The notes beneath the pieces were generated by a model. It was not told the origin of the DNA, did not search any database, and saw nothing but the letters and a program-made list of their open reading frames with translations. The position numbers were made by a program, and so were the translations under genes. A stretch of DNA of 23,604 nt from Flavobacteriales bacterium MED-G22 (GTDB lineage Bacteria > Bacteroidota > Bacteroidia > Flavobacteriales > Flavobacteriaceae), in assembly GCA_002457295.1 (NCBI GenBank), contig NTKF01000019.1, positions 1-23,604 of the forward strand, written 5' to 3'. Positions 16,847 through 23,604 of the stretch are shown here, one piece after another. The first letter of the stretch is position 1. Each line of letters opens with the position of its first letter.

Positions 16847-17743
16847 TTGAAAACACTATTTCATAGTAACGGAAAACTTCTTATCACAGCAGAGTATTAT
16901 GTCCTAGCAGGGGCAAAAGCCCTAGCAGTTCCAAGTCGATATGGACAATCACTTCAATATAAAAGAGAGGACCAAAATTGTTTACTGTGGAAGAGCTTTG
17001 ATCAACAAGGAGAAATATGGTATGAAGGTAAATTTGAATTAGAAAACCTATTAGAAAAAGGAGCTCAAAAAACAAAAATTGGCACAAAACTAACTCAAAT
17101 ATTACAGGCAACACGTGCTCTAAATCCCACCTTTTTAAGTCACGGAGGACAGGTTGATACCCATTTAGAATTTGACCGCCATTGGGGTCTTGGAAGCTCA
17201 TCAACGCTTATTTCAAATATTGCTCAGTGGGCGCAAGTGAATCCCTTCAGCTTATTAGATATGACATTTGGTGGTAGTGGCTATGATATTTCTTGTGCTT
17301 CTGCAAAGAGTGCCATTCATTATACCAAAAATAAACTAACTCCAGAAGTAGTTCCAGTGCCTTTTAATCCACCATTTGCAAGCAATTTATTTTTTGTTTA
17401 TCAAAATTCAAAACAAAATAGCCAAGCTGAGATTGAAAGAACTAAAAGTGTACCCTTTCATGACATTGAACGAATGAATCAACTGACGGAGACAATAACC
17501 TTATGTAACAATCAAGCGGAATTCAATCAATTGCTTCTCGAACATGAAACCTTAGTAAGTCGATACCTTAATCGAGAACCTCTACAAAAAAGTCAATTTA
17601 GAGATTTTGGTGGGCAAATCAAGAGTCTAGGTGCTTGGGGAGGAGATTTTATGTTGGTTTCAGGAAACCCAGAATCTCCTTCATATTTCAAGTCAAAGGG
17701 CTATACTACTATATTTAAGTTTATAGAGATACTGAAAAACTAG
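16847..17743 (+). CDS. GHMP kinase, GYDIA family (GYDIS variant)
   Basis: This 298-residue kinase belongs to the GHMP superfamily (galacto-, homoserine, mevalonate and phosphomevalonate kinases). The N-terminus HSNGKLLITAEYYVLAGAKA is the usual substrate-side strand. The ATP-binding loop is HWGLGSSSTLISN (about 112-124), and the motif that names the Bacteroidota family reads GGSGYDIS at 142-149, with Ser in place of the usual Ala. The C-terminal motif is GAWGGDF at 262-268. Family members are thought to act on mevalonate or a phosphorylated derivative in isoprenoid synthesis; the substrate here is not shown. The start is TTG 16847, which aligns the family N-terminus; an ATG at 16825 is out of frame. 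It is a single-gene unit: divergent from the peptidase gene and convergent with the small unknown gene. Confidence 0.85.
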   Translation: MKTLFHSNGKLLITAEYYVLAGAKALAVPSRYGQSLQYKREDQNCLLWKSFDQQGEIWYEGKFELENLLEKGAQKTKIGTKLTQILQATRALNPTFLSHGGQVDTHLEFDRHWGLGSSSTLISNIAQWAQVNPFSLLDMTFGGSGYDISCASAKSAIHYTKNKLTPEVVPVPFNPPFASNLFFVYQNSKQNSQAEIERTKSVPFHDIERMNQLTETITLCNNQAEFNQLLLEHETLVSRYLNREPLQKSQFRDFGGQIKSLGAWGGDFMLVSGNPESPSYFKSKGYTTIFKFIEILKN

Positions 17744-17745
17744 TA

Positions 17746-18063
17746 TTAAGGCACTTTGTGAAAAACCATTACACTTCCATCGACAAAAGCAAGTAGGGTA
17801 TCTTTAGCCTTAACCGCTTTAAAACTATCTTCTTGTCGTTCAAAAATAATATGATCGTCTTCGATAATGAAGGTAGCACTGAACATTTGTTCCACTTGAT
17901 TTTCACCAGATTCTTTAGACCACCCTTCCACTTGAGTTGAGGAAATAAATCTCAATTCATGGTATTCTATGCCCTCCTCTGTTTGCCCTATACAACGCCA
18001 TTGTGTTCCAGATAAGCGATTGCTTTTTGGTGAAGGAATTTTAGTAGGTGATAAATCGTGCAT
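17746..18063 (-). CDS. Small protein of unknown function (105 residues)
   Basis: I do not recognise this 105-residue protein. It has no signal peptide or membrane segment. After a polar N-terminus (about 1-15), residues from GTQWRCIGQ onward alternate short hydrophobic and polar runs (YHELRFISSTQVEGW, SATFIIEDDHIIFER, LLAFVDGSVMVFHKV), suggesting a small all-beta or barrel domain, similar in pattern to lipocalin-like proteins common in Bacteroidota. That is a fold guess, not a family match. The ATG at 18063 is the only usual start in this frame after an in-frame stop. It lies 75 bases after the ppiD-like gene on the same strand and ends two bases from the convergent kinase stop. Possibly a distal gene of the ppiD transcript. 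Confidence 0.7.
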   Translation of the reverse strand: MHDLSPTKIPSPKSNRLSGTQWRCIGQTEEGIEYHELRFISSTQVEGWSKESGENQVEQMFSATFIIEDDHIIFERQEDSFKAVKAKDTLLAFVDGSVMVFHKVP

Positions 18064-18109
18064 TTTATTGTAATATAAACCACACTTATCAACAATCGTG
18101 CCTAAGTCT

Positions 18110-18127
18110 ATAAAATGCTTATTTTAT
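18110..18127. repeat. AT-only hairpin just after the ppiD-like stop codon
   Basis: ATAAAAT (18110-18116), a 4-base loop and the exact complement ATTTTAT (18121-18127) lie about 11 bases past the ppiD stop codon in the direction of its transcription. It might slow or end the ppiD transcript before the small unknown gene. All stem pairs are A-T and no T-run follows, so function as a terminator is weakly supported. Confidence 0.3.
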
Positions 18128-18138
18128 TGGGGTTGGAG

Positions 18139-20253
18139 CTAGTAGTAAAGGGCTCTATTATCCTCTATAGAAGCTGCGGATTTTAAGGCTTCAAAAATTA
18201 TTTCGTCGAGTTGTTTATTGGATTCATCACGAAGGTTTTTAGCATAATTATCATAATTTCCAATATCCTGTGCAATGTTTTTTTGTGTCACTTCTATTTT
18301 GTAAACACCCTCTTCACCTGTCATTAATACAGAAGGCGCATTGAGAGGAAGTGAAAAGGCTGCTCCTAGAATATAGGGCTCTTCTCCAGAACCCACCAAA
18401 GTAGCATTACTTTGATTGATTGCTGAAGCTGTTTCAACAGATTGTTCAGTTTTTTCAGCTAATTCTTTAAGTGTGGTTACTGCTTCAAACTGCTCAACAA
18501 TCAACTCTGCTTTTTTCTTTTTAATTAGAATTGCTCTAATCTCACTTTCAACTTCATCTAATTCTGCCAATCCTTCTTTTTGTTTAGCTGTTAATTGAAC
18601 CACCGCATAACTGCCATCTGAAAGAGTAAAACGTCGAATAGCTCCTAACTTTGTGTCGGAATCGAATGCCCATTTTACAATGTTACGTTGTTGAAATAAT
18701 CCAGGTAAATTTTCTTCCAGTTCAGCTATATTGTTTACTGGCTGAACTTCATAATTTGTATTTTCTGCTGTCGTTAAAAAATCATCTGATTCAAGGGCAT
18801 CCATCTCAAATTGAGTGGCATTTCTGAAAATTTCATTTGATGTTTTATCAGAGGGAACAATTGCGGCTATGACGTCTGCAATCAAAGCTAAATCATTTTT
18901 ATCCGTCACCTTTATAACGTGAAATCCAAATTCTGTTTCAACCACACCTATTGCTCCCACTCTAGCTGCATCGCAAAATTCAAAAAAGGGCGCTGCCATT
19001 TCACCTTCTTGAAAAAATCCTAAATCACCCCCTGAAGACTTTGAAGGGCCTTCTGAAAATTCTCTTGCTAAGTCTTCAAAATTAGCGTTCCTTCTGCGGG
19101 CAAGACGATAAATCCTGTTGGCTTCTTTTTTAGCTTCTGCTGCTGTTCTGGTTACATCTTCAGATACTCTGGAAGCGCCATCATAAGGGATTAATATATG
19201 GCTTGCTCGAATAGAGGCGTTCTTCTTTTTATCAAGCATACGAGAAATTTTATAAAAATTACCGTCTTGGTAGGGCCCAAAAACTTCACCCGGGTTTAAC
19301 CCGAAAATTATATCCGCATATTCATTGTTCAAAATTCCCTTGGGTTTATAAACAGAATCAAAGGGCTGTTCTGAAAATTCATCTACAAAATCAGCCACTT
19401 GCTTAGTCGTTTTTAAGCCTTCTAAAGTGTCTGTTAATTTAGACACATTATTATAAGCAATACGCTGGTCAATAAGTCCTTCTAGTCGAAGACGAATGGA
19501 AGAAATATCTTCTTCTGTGGCAGCATTTTCAAACTTCACATATTGAATATTTCTATACGAATCGCGTTGATATTGGTCTTTATTCTCATCTCTATAGGCT
19601 TTAATTTCGCTTTGAGAAATACTTACTAGGCTGTCATCTACAAAATCGAAAGGCACACGAACATATTTTAAATTCAAATTGTCGTTTTCAAGATGAAAAG
19701 CTGCTTTTGCTTCTGCCTCGGTCAAACCACTGCTGGCTTTTATTAAGTCGTAATATATATTTTGTTTAGCTATTTCAATAATGCTTCTTTCTTGTGATTT
19801 CCATTGTTCGTAGGCTGTGGGGTTTTGAGTTTTCAATTGAGCAATGAAATTTGTAAAAATTCCAAAATCAAAAAAACCTGCTTCATTTTGAAACCGAGCA
19901 TCTTGAACAAAAGATTGATTGCCTGAAACAATTTGTTCTATTTGCTCTCTCCCAGCATCAATTCCCAATGCATTGAGTTCTTGTTCAAAAATCTTACTTC
20001 TTATAGCCTGATCCCAAACCACATTGACTGCTTGAATGGTAGAAAAATTGTAGTTTCTTTCTGCCTGATCAACCATGGCTCGAAATTGCTCTATATCAAT
20101 TTCATCGTCATTAATAACAGCTACAGGATCTGTTGCATTGCCTCCTTGGTTGCCGTTTCCAAAAACACCTGAAATAACAAAGGCGAATAGGGCTAGCCCA
20201 ATAACTAAAATTAAAAAAACGGATCGTTGTCTAATTTTTCCTAAAATGGCCAT
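18139..20253 (-). CDS. ppiD: PpiD-like membrane-anchored periplasmic peptidyl-prolyl isomerase / foldase
   Basis: This SurA/PpiD-type chaperone is anchored in the inner membrane and helps newly exported proteins, including outer-membrane proteins, to fold. The 704-residue protein opens with a short cytoplasmic MAILGKIRQR, a membrane helix (about 11-31) and a large periplasmic part. SurA-N-like helical segments occupy about 45-210 (EQFRAMVDQAERNY, FEQELNALGIDAGREQI). The parvulin domain at about 348-452 has the signature IRASHILIPYDGA, FEDLAREFSEGPS, GGDLGFF and EFGFHVIKVTD. The C-terminal 250 residues are a second, PpiD-type region. Size and N-terminal anchor favour PpiD over soluble SurA. 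It is the downstream neighbour of lptC and the hemolysin-type gene and probably has its own promoter in the 91-base gap. Confidence 0.92.
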   Translation of the reverse strand: MAILGKIRQRSVFLILVIGLALFAFVISGVFGNGNQGGNATDPVAVINDDEIDIEQFRAMVDQAERNYNFSTIQAVNVVWDQAIRSKIFEQELNALGIDAGREQIEQIVSGNQSFVQDARFQNEAGFFDFGIFTNFIAQLKTQNPTAYEQWKSQERSIIEIAKQNIYYDLIKASSGLTEAEAKAAFHLENDNLNLKYVRVPFDFVDDSLVSISQSEIKAYRDENKDQYQRDSYRNIQYVKFENAATEEDISSIRLRLEGLIDQRIAYNNVSKLTDTLEGLKTTKQVADFVDEFSEQPFDSVYKPKGILNNEYADIIFGLNPGEVFGPYQDGNFYKISRMLDKKKNASIRASHILIPYDGASRVSEDVTRTAAEAKKEANRIYRLARRRNANFEDLAREFSEGPSKSSGGDLGFFQEGEMAAPFFEFCDAARVGAIGVVETEFGFHVIKVTDKNDLALIADVIAAIVPSDKTSNEIFRNATQFEMDALESDDFLTTAENTNYEVQPVNNIAELEENLPGLFQQRNIVKWAFDSDTKLGAIRRFTLSDGSYAVVQLTAKQKEGLAELDEVESEIRAILIKKKKAELIVEQFEAVTTLKELAEKTEQSVETASAINQSNATLVGSGEEPYILGAAFSLPLNAPSVLMTGEEGVYKIEVTQKNIAQDIGNYDNYAKNLRDESNKQLDEIIFEALKSAASIEDNRALYY

Positions 20254-20276
20254 GCTGCATATATTTTAAACGTCTG

Positions 20277-20284
20277 CGAAATTA
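20277..20284 (-). promoter_or_regulatory. Possible promoter -7 element of ppiD-like gene
   Basis: On the minus strand TAATTTCG lies 24 bases upstream of the ppiD ATG and has one mismatch to TAnnTTTG. No clear TTTG is found 19 bases further upstream, so this is tentative. It sits in the 91-base gap (20254-20344) between the hemolysin-type and ppiD-like genes, the widest gap in this cluster and therefore the likeliest place for an internal promoter. Confidence 0.3.
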
Positions 20285-20344
20285 AGTTATTCCTATGAAT
20301 AAATAAAACTAGATGCTTTGAAATCTTTAGAGGGTTTTAAGATA

Positions 20345-21613
20345 TCAATCTATTTTATTCAATCTTATGCGTTCAATTTTGGTTGAGCTTGCTTTTGTAA
20401 TTTTTACTTTGAAGGATTGAAGCTCAATTCTTTCTTTTAACTTAGGTATTTCTCCCATATGATAGGCTACCCAGCCGCCCAAGGTTTCATAATGTTCACT
20501 TTCTGGTAAATCAAGAGAATATTTTTGGTTGATATAGTCAACTTCAAGACGAGCTGAAAATTCATAATCTTTTTCTCCCCATTCTTTTTCGAAATGGGCA
20601 ATAACGTCGTGTTCGTCTTCTATTTCACCAAAAAGCTCTTCTACAATATCTTCAATAGTCACTATTCCGGAAGTACCACCATACTCATCCACAACTACCG
20701 CCATACTTTTTCGCTGTCTTGTTAGCATTTTAAGCACTTCTTGAACAGGCATAGCTTCAGGAACAAAAGCTACTGGCATAAGACATTTTTTTAACGATTG
20801 TGGTTTTTTGAACATTTCGAAGGTATGGATATAGCCTTTTATCTCGTCAATATTATCTTCATAGACAGGGATTTTAGAAAAACCTGTATTATCGAAAAGC
20901 ATTCTAAGTTCATCTACAGAATTATTAATTTCAACACTGATGACATCAGCACGAGGCACCATTGCGTCACGAGCTTTTACCCCTGAAAATTCTAATGCAT
21001 TTTGAAATATTTGAATTTCAGAATCTAGATTTTCTTTATCGTCAGTAGACTCTAATTGTTCTTCTATATAGTTGCCTAACTCAACTTTCGAAAAAGAAAG
21101 TTGCATTTGTTGGGGCTTAGCTTCAAAAAAATACTTAAGCATGAAGTTGGTCAAGCCCATTATCAAAAAAGTTATTGGTGCAAAAAAGAAATAAAAGAAA
21201 GCTACTGGAAGTGCAAATATTTTCAAAAAGGTGTTCGCGTATAATTGAAAAAAAACTTTGGGTAAAAATTCAGCGGTGAGCAAGATGATTGCAGTAGAAA
21301 TTAGGGTTTGGTAAAAAACAATTCGCAAACCTGGGTCAGTTACTAGCAAGGCTTCAGGAAAAAAGAGATTCAAAACGCGTTCACCCATAAAAATTCCATA
21401 AACCACAAGAGCGATATTGTTGCCCAACAGAAGTGTTGTAATCAATCGGGAAGGGTCTTTTGTGATGCGCTTAAGGATTTTTGAAGTGAATCCCTCTTGT
21501 CTTTTTTCTATTTCCAAGAAAATACGATTTGAAGAAACAAAAGCAATTTCCATTCCTGAGAAAAATGCGGAAAGCAATAAGCAAATTAAAACTACACTAT
21601 CAGCGACTATCAT
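20345..21613 (-). CDS. CNNM/CorC-type membrane protein (hemolysin family, CBS domains)
   Basis: This integral membrane protein belongs to the UPF0053/CNNM group, implicated in magnesium or cobalt handling; several paralogues are called hemolysin C or TlyC. The 422 residues hold a DUF21 membrane domain (about 1-165) with LSAFFSGMEIAFVSSNR and TLLLGNNIALV. Two CBS domains (about 210-330) follow, carrying ARDAMVPRADV and VVVDEYGGTSGIVTIEDIVE, then the hallmark EELFGEIEDEHD and a C-terminal CorC_HlyC domain (about 340-420). GldE-like proteins of the gliding machinery share this architecture, but I cannot tell which paralogue this is; no gld gene is adjacent. Its start overlaps the preceding small membrane gene as ATGA at 21610-21613. 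The nucleotide ligand of the CBS pair is not readable. Confidence 0.93.
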   Translation of the reverse strand: MIVADSVVLICLLLSAFFSGMEIAFVSSNRIFLEIEKRQEGFTSKILKRITKDPSRLITTLLLGNNIALVVYGIFMGERVLNLFFPEALLVTDPGLRIVFYQTLISTAIILLTAEFLPKVFFQLYANTFLKIFALPVAFFYFFFAPITFLIMGLTNFMLKYFFEAKPQQMQLSFSKVELGNYIEEQLESTDDKENLDSEIQIFQNALEFSGVKARDAMVPRADVISVEINNSVDELRMLFDNTGFSKIPVYEDNIDEIKGYIHTFEMFKKPQSLKKCLMPVAFVPEAMPVQEVLKMLTRQRKSMAVVVDEYGGTSGIVTIEDIVEELFGEIEDEHDVIAHFEKEWGEKDYEFSARLEVDYINQKYSLDLPESEHYETLGGWVAYHMGEIPKLKERIELQSFKVKITKASSTKIERIRLNKID

Positions 21614-21807
21614 TTTTTTGGTTTGGCACGTTGATCAAATTTTTTCCTAAAATGCCGCCTAAAAAATGCCATGAAAATGGATACAATTGCGAAGCCTAAA
21701 AAAAGGTATGATTTTGAAGTATTTGTGTTCCATAGGGTGTAGGCTTCAAAACATGAAATAATGGCTATAATCCAATATATTACCTCTGAAATTCGATAAC
21801 TTTTCAT
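21610..21807 (-). CDS. Two-segment small membrane protein between lptC and hemolysin-type gene
   Basis: This 65-residue protein has two likely membrane segments, about 8-26 (EVIYWIIAIISCFEAYTLW) and 33-49 (SYLFLGFAIVSIFMAFF), followed by a strongly basic tail (RRHFRKKFDQRAKPKK) that by the positive-inside rule should face the cytoplasm. I do not recognise a family. Both ends overlap the neighbours by ATGA (21804-21807 with lptC and 21610-21613 with the CBS protein), so three coding regions are translationally coupled, which is strong evidence that it is expressed. Its place next to lptC hints at a role in envelope assembly, without direct evidence. Confidence 0.78.
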   Translation of the reverse strand: MKSYRISEVIYWIIAIISCFEAYTLWNTNTSKSYLFLGFAIVSIFMAFFRRHFRKKFDQRAKPKK

Positions 21808-22379
21808 TCTACAAGACTATCAGTAGGTTCTTCTGAAACCTTAATGGTACCTAATAATTTACCTGTCTGAAATTTAGTGAATTCTTTATCAGCATCCAAT
21901 CGAATGGCTTCAAAATCATAATCGTCGTCTTGAAAAGTAAAAGGTTCTTCTGTGAACATCCATTCTGCATCAGCATCCCAAAAAAGTTGATTTGTTTTCA
22001 GAATGCCTCCACCACTGGAGAGTAATTCTACATTTCCTTTCAAATCAATTAATTTTGTAGCATTGTATAGTGTTCCATAGTCTGCTCTAAGTTCACTTTC
22101 ATTTCCCTCGAGATCATAAAAAACCACTTTTAATCCTTCAGGAAAAAGAGAGTATTGGAAACTCAAATTAGTATAATCAATATGCTTTGGAGCAGTAAGA
22201 ATTGCTTGAATTCTTGCTGAATCTGTGTAAACCATTCGAATGTTATTGGCTGTTCCTACTGGTTGTTGTCTATCTTCAACGATCTTCTTGGCTGTGCTAG
22301 AAGTGTCTACACAAGCAGTAGTTAAAATTAAGAAAAAAGCAACTAAGAAATAGTTTAGTTGACTACTTTGAAGTTCCAT
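21804..22379 (-). CDS. lptC: LPS export protein LptC
   Basis: LptC carries lipopolysaccharide from the LptBFG transporter to LptA across the periplasm. The 191-residue protein starts with a hydrophobic segment (about 9-22) ending in LTTAC, a degenerate lipobox at Cys23, so it may be a lipoprotein or simply membrane-anchored. The rest is beta-rich and shows the family pattern DSARIQAILTAPKHIDY, FPEGLKVVFYDLEGNESELRADYG, and KLIDLKGNVELLSSGGGILKTNQLFWDADAEW in separate consecutive parts. These are LptC-type beta-jellyroll repeats (about 45-165). It begins directly after the stop of the TPR gene (no gap) and overlaps the next gene by 4 bases. LptC assignment is supported by the repeats and by common neighbours in this group. 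Confidence 0.88.
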   Translation of the reverse strand: MELQSSQLNYFLVAFFLILTTACVDTSSTAKKIVEDRQQPVGTANNIRMVYTDSARIQAILTAPKHIDYTNLSFQYSLFPEGLKVVFYDLEGNESELRADYGTLYNATKLIDLKGNVELLSSGGGILKTNQLFWDADAEWMFTEEPFTFQDDDYDFEAIRLDADKEFTKFQTGKLLGTIKVSEEPTDSLVE

Positions 22380-23604
22380 TTACAAACTAGGCACAGTAAC
22401 ACTTCCGCTGATCCAACAATTAAATTTGATCACTTGCCCCTGATTCCCTTCAGTGAAAATATCTGTTTTGCTAGGAGCCCGACCTTCATAGCTTACTGCT
22501 GTTTTGTTTGCAATCTTTTTGAGAGATGGATCTACACGTGCAGCTTTTCTAGCCATTTCTGCTGCTAACCAATAAACGGCTCGCTTATTAAATTGAGTAT
22601 CGCCACAATTGTTAGCACTGCTGGCATACATATTTGAAATTAAAAGATAGGCCCGCCCAAGTGAAGGCTGAAAACTCAATGCTTTGTTTGCATAACTTCT
22701 AGCTTTCGATTTACGGCCTGCTACTTTAAATTTATTTGCTATTTTCAATAAAATCTTTGCTTTTTTATAGACATCCGTTTGCAACGCAATTGACTCTTCA
22801 TAATATTTTAATGCTTCTTCACTGTTTCCTCCTTTATCATTTAAGATCCCCAAATAGTAGGCTGAATCAGCAGAGGGCTCAAGATTATGAAGCGCTTCAA
22901 CCAGAGTCACAAAGAAAGGATCATCTGAACATTCTTTACTGTCCATTCTACTTGCAGCTCGTTTTAACCAAATTGCATCTCCCTTGTTTTCGTCAAAATT
23001 TTCTTTGTAAAGAGGGACTAAATTTTCACATGTTGCTTCTTTGGCAATAATGGCATCTAAATTGGATAAAAATGTGCCTATGGCATTTGAATTTACCGCA
23101 TACACTCGTTTATTTCTTGCTTCTCGACTGCTTAGTGGTGTGCCTGCCTCTTCTTTTTTCAAAATTATGTCCGATTTCTTGGCTAAAGCAACACTCTCCG
23201 CTTCAAACTTTTCAGAGATTTCCTCATACTTATTAAATAACAACTCGGTTGTTACTTCAGGATCATTTTGCTTGTAGCGATCATAGAAAGTTTTGAAATA
23301 GTTATAAAGGTGTTTTGGATTGGAAAAACTACTTGGATCTTTTGTAAACGCCTCGTCAAAAGTATTGTATACTGTTTTTAGATCACCCAGTTGATAGTCC
23401 AACATGGCTTGGGCTTTTTTACTAATCACATCACCTAATTGAGATTTCTTTTTATAGACTGGAAAGTTTGTTGCCCACTGATCGTAAAAAACTAAAATGT
23501 CTTCTTTAGCTGAAGCTTTTACTTCATCACTACCATTCTTAATACGATCCTTTAAAATACGTTCTCCATAAGAATAGATTGCCCTATTTAATTGTGGACA
23601 TTCA
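22380..23604 (-). CDS. Tetratricopeptide-repeat protein, 5' end outside window
   Basis: The reading frame is open on the minus strand from base 23604 to the stop at 22380, so at least 407 residues of a longer protein are present and the start lies beyond the window; a GTG at 23429 is internal. The visible part is mostly helical. Helical-repeat pairs are clear around PSADSAYYLGILNDKGGNSEEAL, ALQTDVYKKAKILLKIANKF, and SKARSYANKALSFQPSLGRAYLLISNMY, each holding the alternating aromatic/small residues of TPRs. A C-terminal stretch GQVIKFNCWISGSVTVPSL is a tail I associate with Bacteroidota TPR proteins. No membrane segment is visible; a signal peptide, if any, would be upstream. It sits directly before lptC, so an envelope location is plausible. 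Partner proteins are unknown. Confidence 0.88.
   Translation of the reverse strand, partial: ECPQLNRAIYSYGERILKDRIKNGSDEVKASAKEDILVFYDQWATNFPVYKKKSQLGDVISKKAQAMLDYQLGDLKTVYNTFDEAFTKDPSSFSNPKHLYNYFKTFYDRYKQNDPEVTTELLFNKYEEISEKFEAESVALAKKSDIILKKEEAGTPLSSREARNKRVYAVNSNAIGTFLSNLDAIIAKEATCENLVPLYKENFDENKGDAIWLKRAASRMDSKECSDDPFFVTLVEALHNLEPSADSAYYLGILNDKGGNSEEALKYYEESIALQTDVYKKAKILLKIANKFKVAGRKSKARSYANKALSFQPSLGRAYLLISNMYASSANNCGDTQFNKRAVYWLAAEMARKAARVDPSLKKIANKTAVSYEGRAPSKTDIFTEGNQGQVIKFNCWISGSVTVPSL

Noticed and set aside
16884..17204. 106-residue open frame antisense to the GHMP kinase
   Set aside because: Covered by the kinase N-terminus, which matches its family. The antisense product shows no domain.
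22736..23050. 104-residue plus-strand frame inside the TPR gene
   Set aside because: Antisense to a continuous TPR reading frame; composition is Leu/His-rich with no recognisable feature.
1..23604. Search for a mobile element, phage, CRISPR, toxin-antitoxin or defence locus
   Set aside because: No transposase, integrase, tRNA-associated repeat, regularly spaced repeats or defence-type domains were seen on reading both strands. Gene content is housekeeping and envelope related.

Overview
The window reads as a low-GC Bacteroidota chromosome, most likely Flavobacteriia. The evidence is the family content (GYDIA-type GHMP kinase, Bacteroidota-style ComEC, LptC and TPR proteins), the absence of obvious Shine-Dalgarno leaders, TAnnTTTG-type promoter elements and very tight gene packing. 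I see no rRNA, tRNA, CRISPR array, insertion sequence, phage gene or broken gene. No gene-free stretch exceeds about 160 bases. This is core chromosome, mostly cell-envelope genes.

Layout: (1) 1-4868, plus strand: the elongasome operon, with mreB (5' end cut by the window), mreC, mreD, mrdA (PBP2) and rodA, the last four joined by overlaps. (2) 4870-8091, minus strand: a tail-specific protease (prc) followed by an OppC-like ABC permease. (3) 8205-12441, plus strand: surE, a small membrane protein, lpxB (lipid A synthesis) and comEC (DNA uptake channel). A dyad and two overlapping promoter-like elements lie between lpxB and comEC. (4) 12431-16689, minus strand: a prolyl dipeptidyl peptidase, a proton-coupled oligopeptide transporter and a secreted thioredoxin-fold protein. 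The first two form a logical peptide-utilisation pair. (5) 16847-17743, plus strand: a GHMP kinase of the GYDIA family, presumably in isoprenoid precursor synthesis. (6) 17746-23604, minus strand, in transcription order: a TPR protein (5' end outside the window), LptC, a two-segment membrane protein, a CBS-domain hemolysin/CorC-type protein, a PpiD-like periplasmic foldase and a small unknown protein.

The genes fit together as envelope machinery. Mre/PBP2/RodA build the lateral wall, LpxB makes lipid A, LptC belongs to the lipopolysaccharide export bridge, PpiD and Prc handle folding and turnover of exported proteins, and the peptidase/transporter pair harvests peptides. Three convergent gene pairs abut or overlap at their stop codons (4868/4870, 12441/12431, 17743/17746).

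I did not find a clear undescribed system. The best leads are the CCTAAA dyad and promoter arrangement before comEC, the degenerate C-terminal domain of ComEC, the GYDIS variant of the kinase, and three small uncharacterised proteins. Where a reading frame could start at more than one codon I state which I chose and why.
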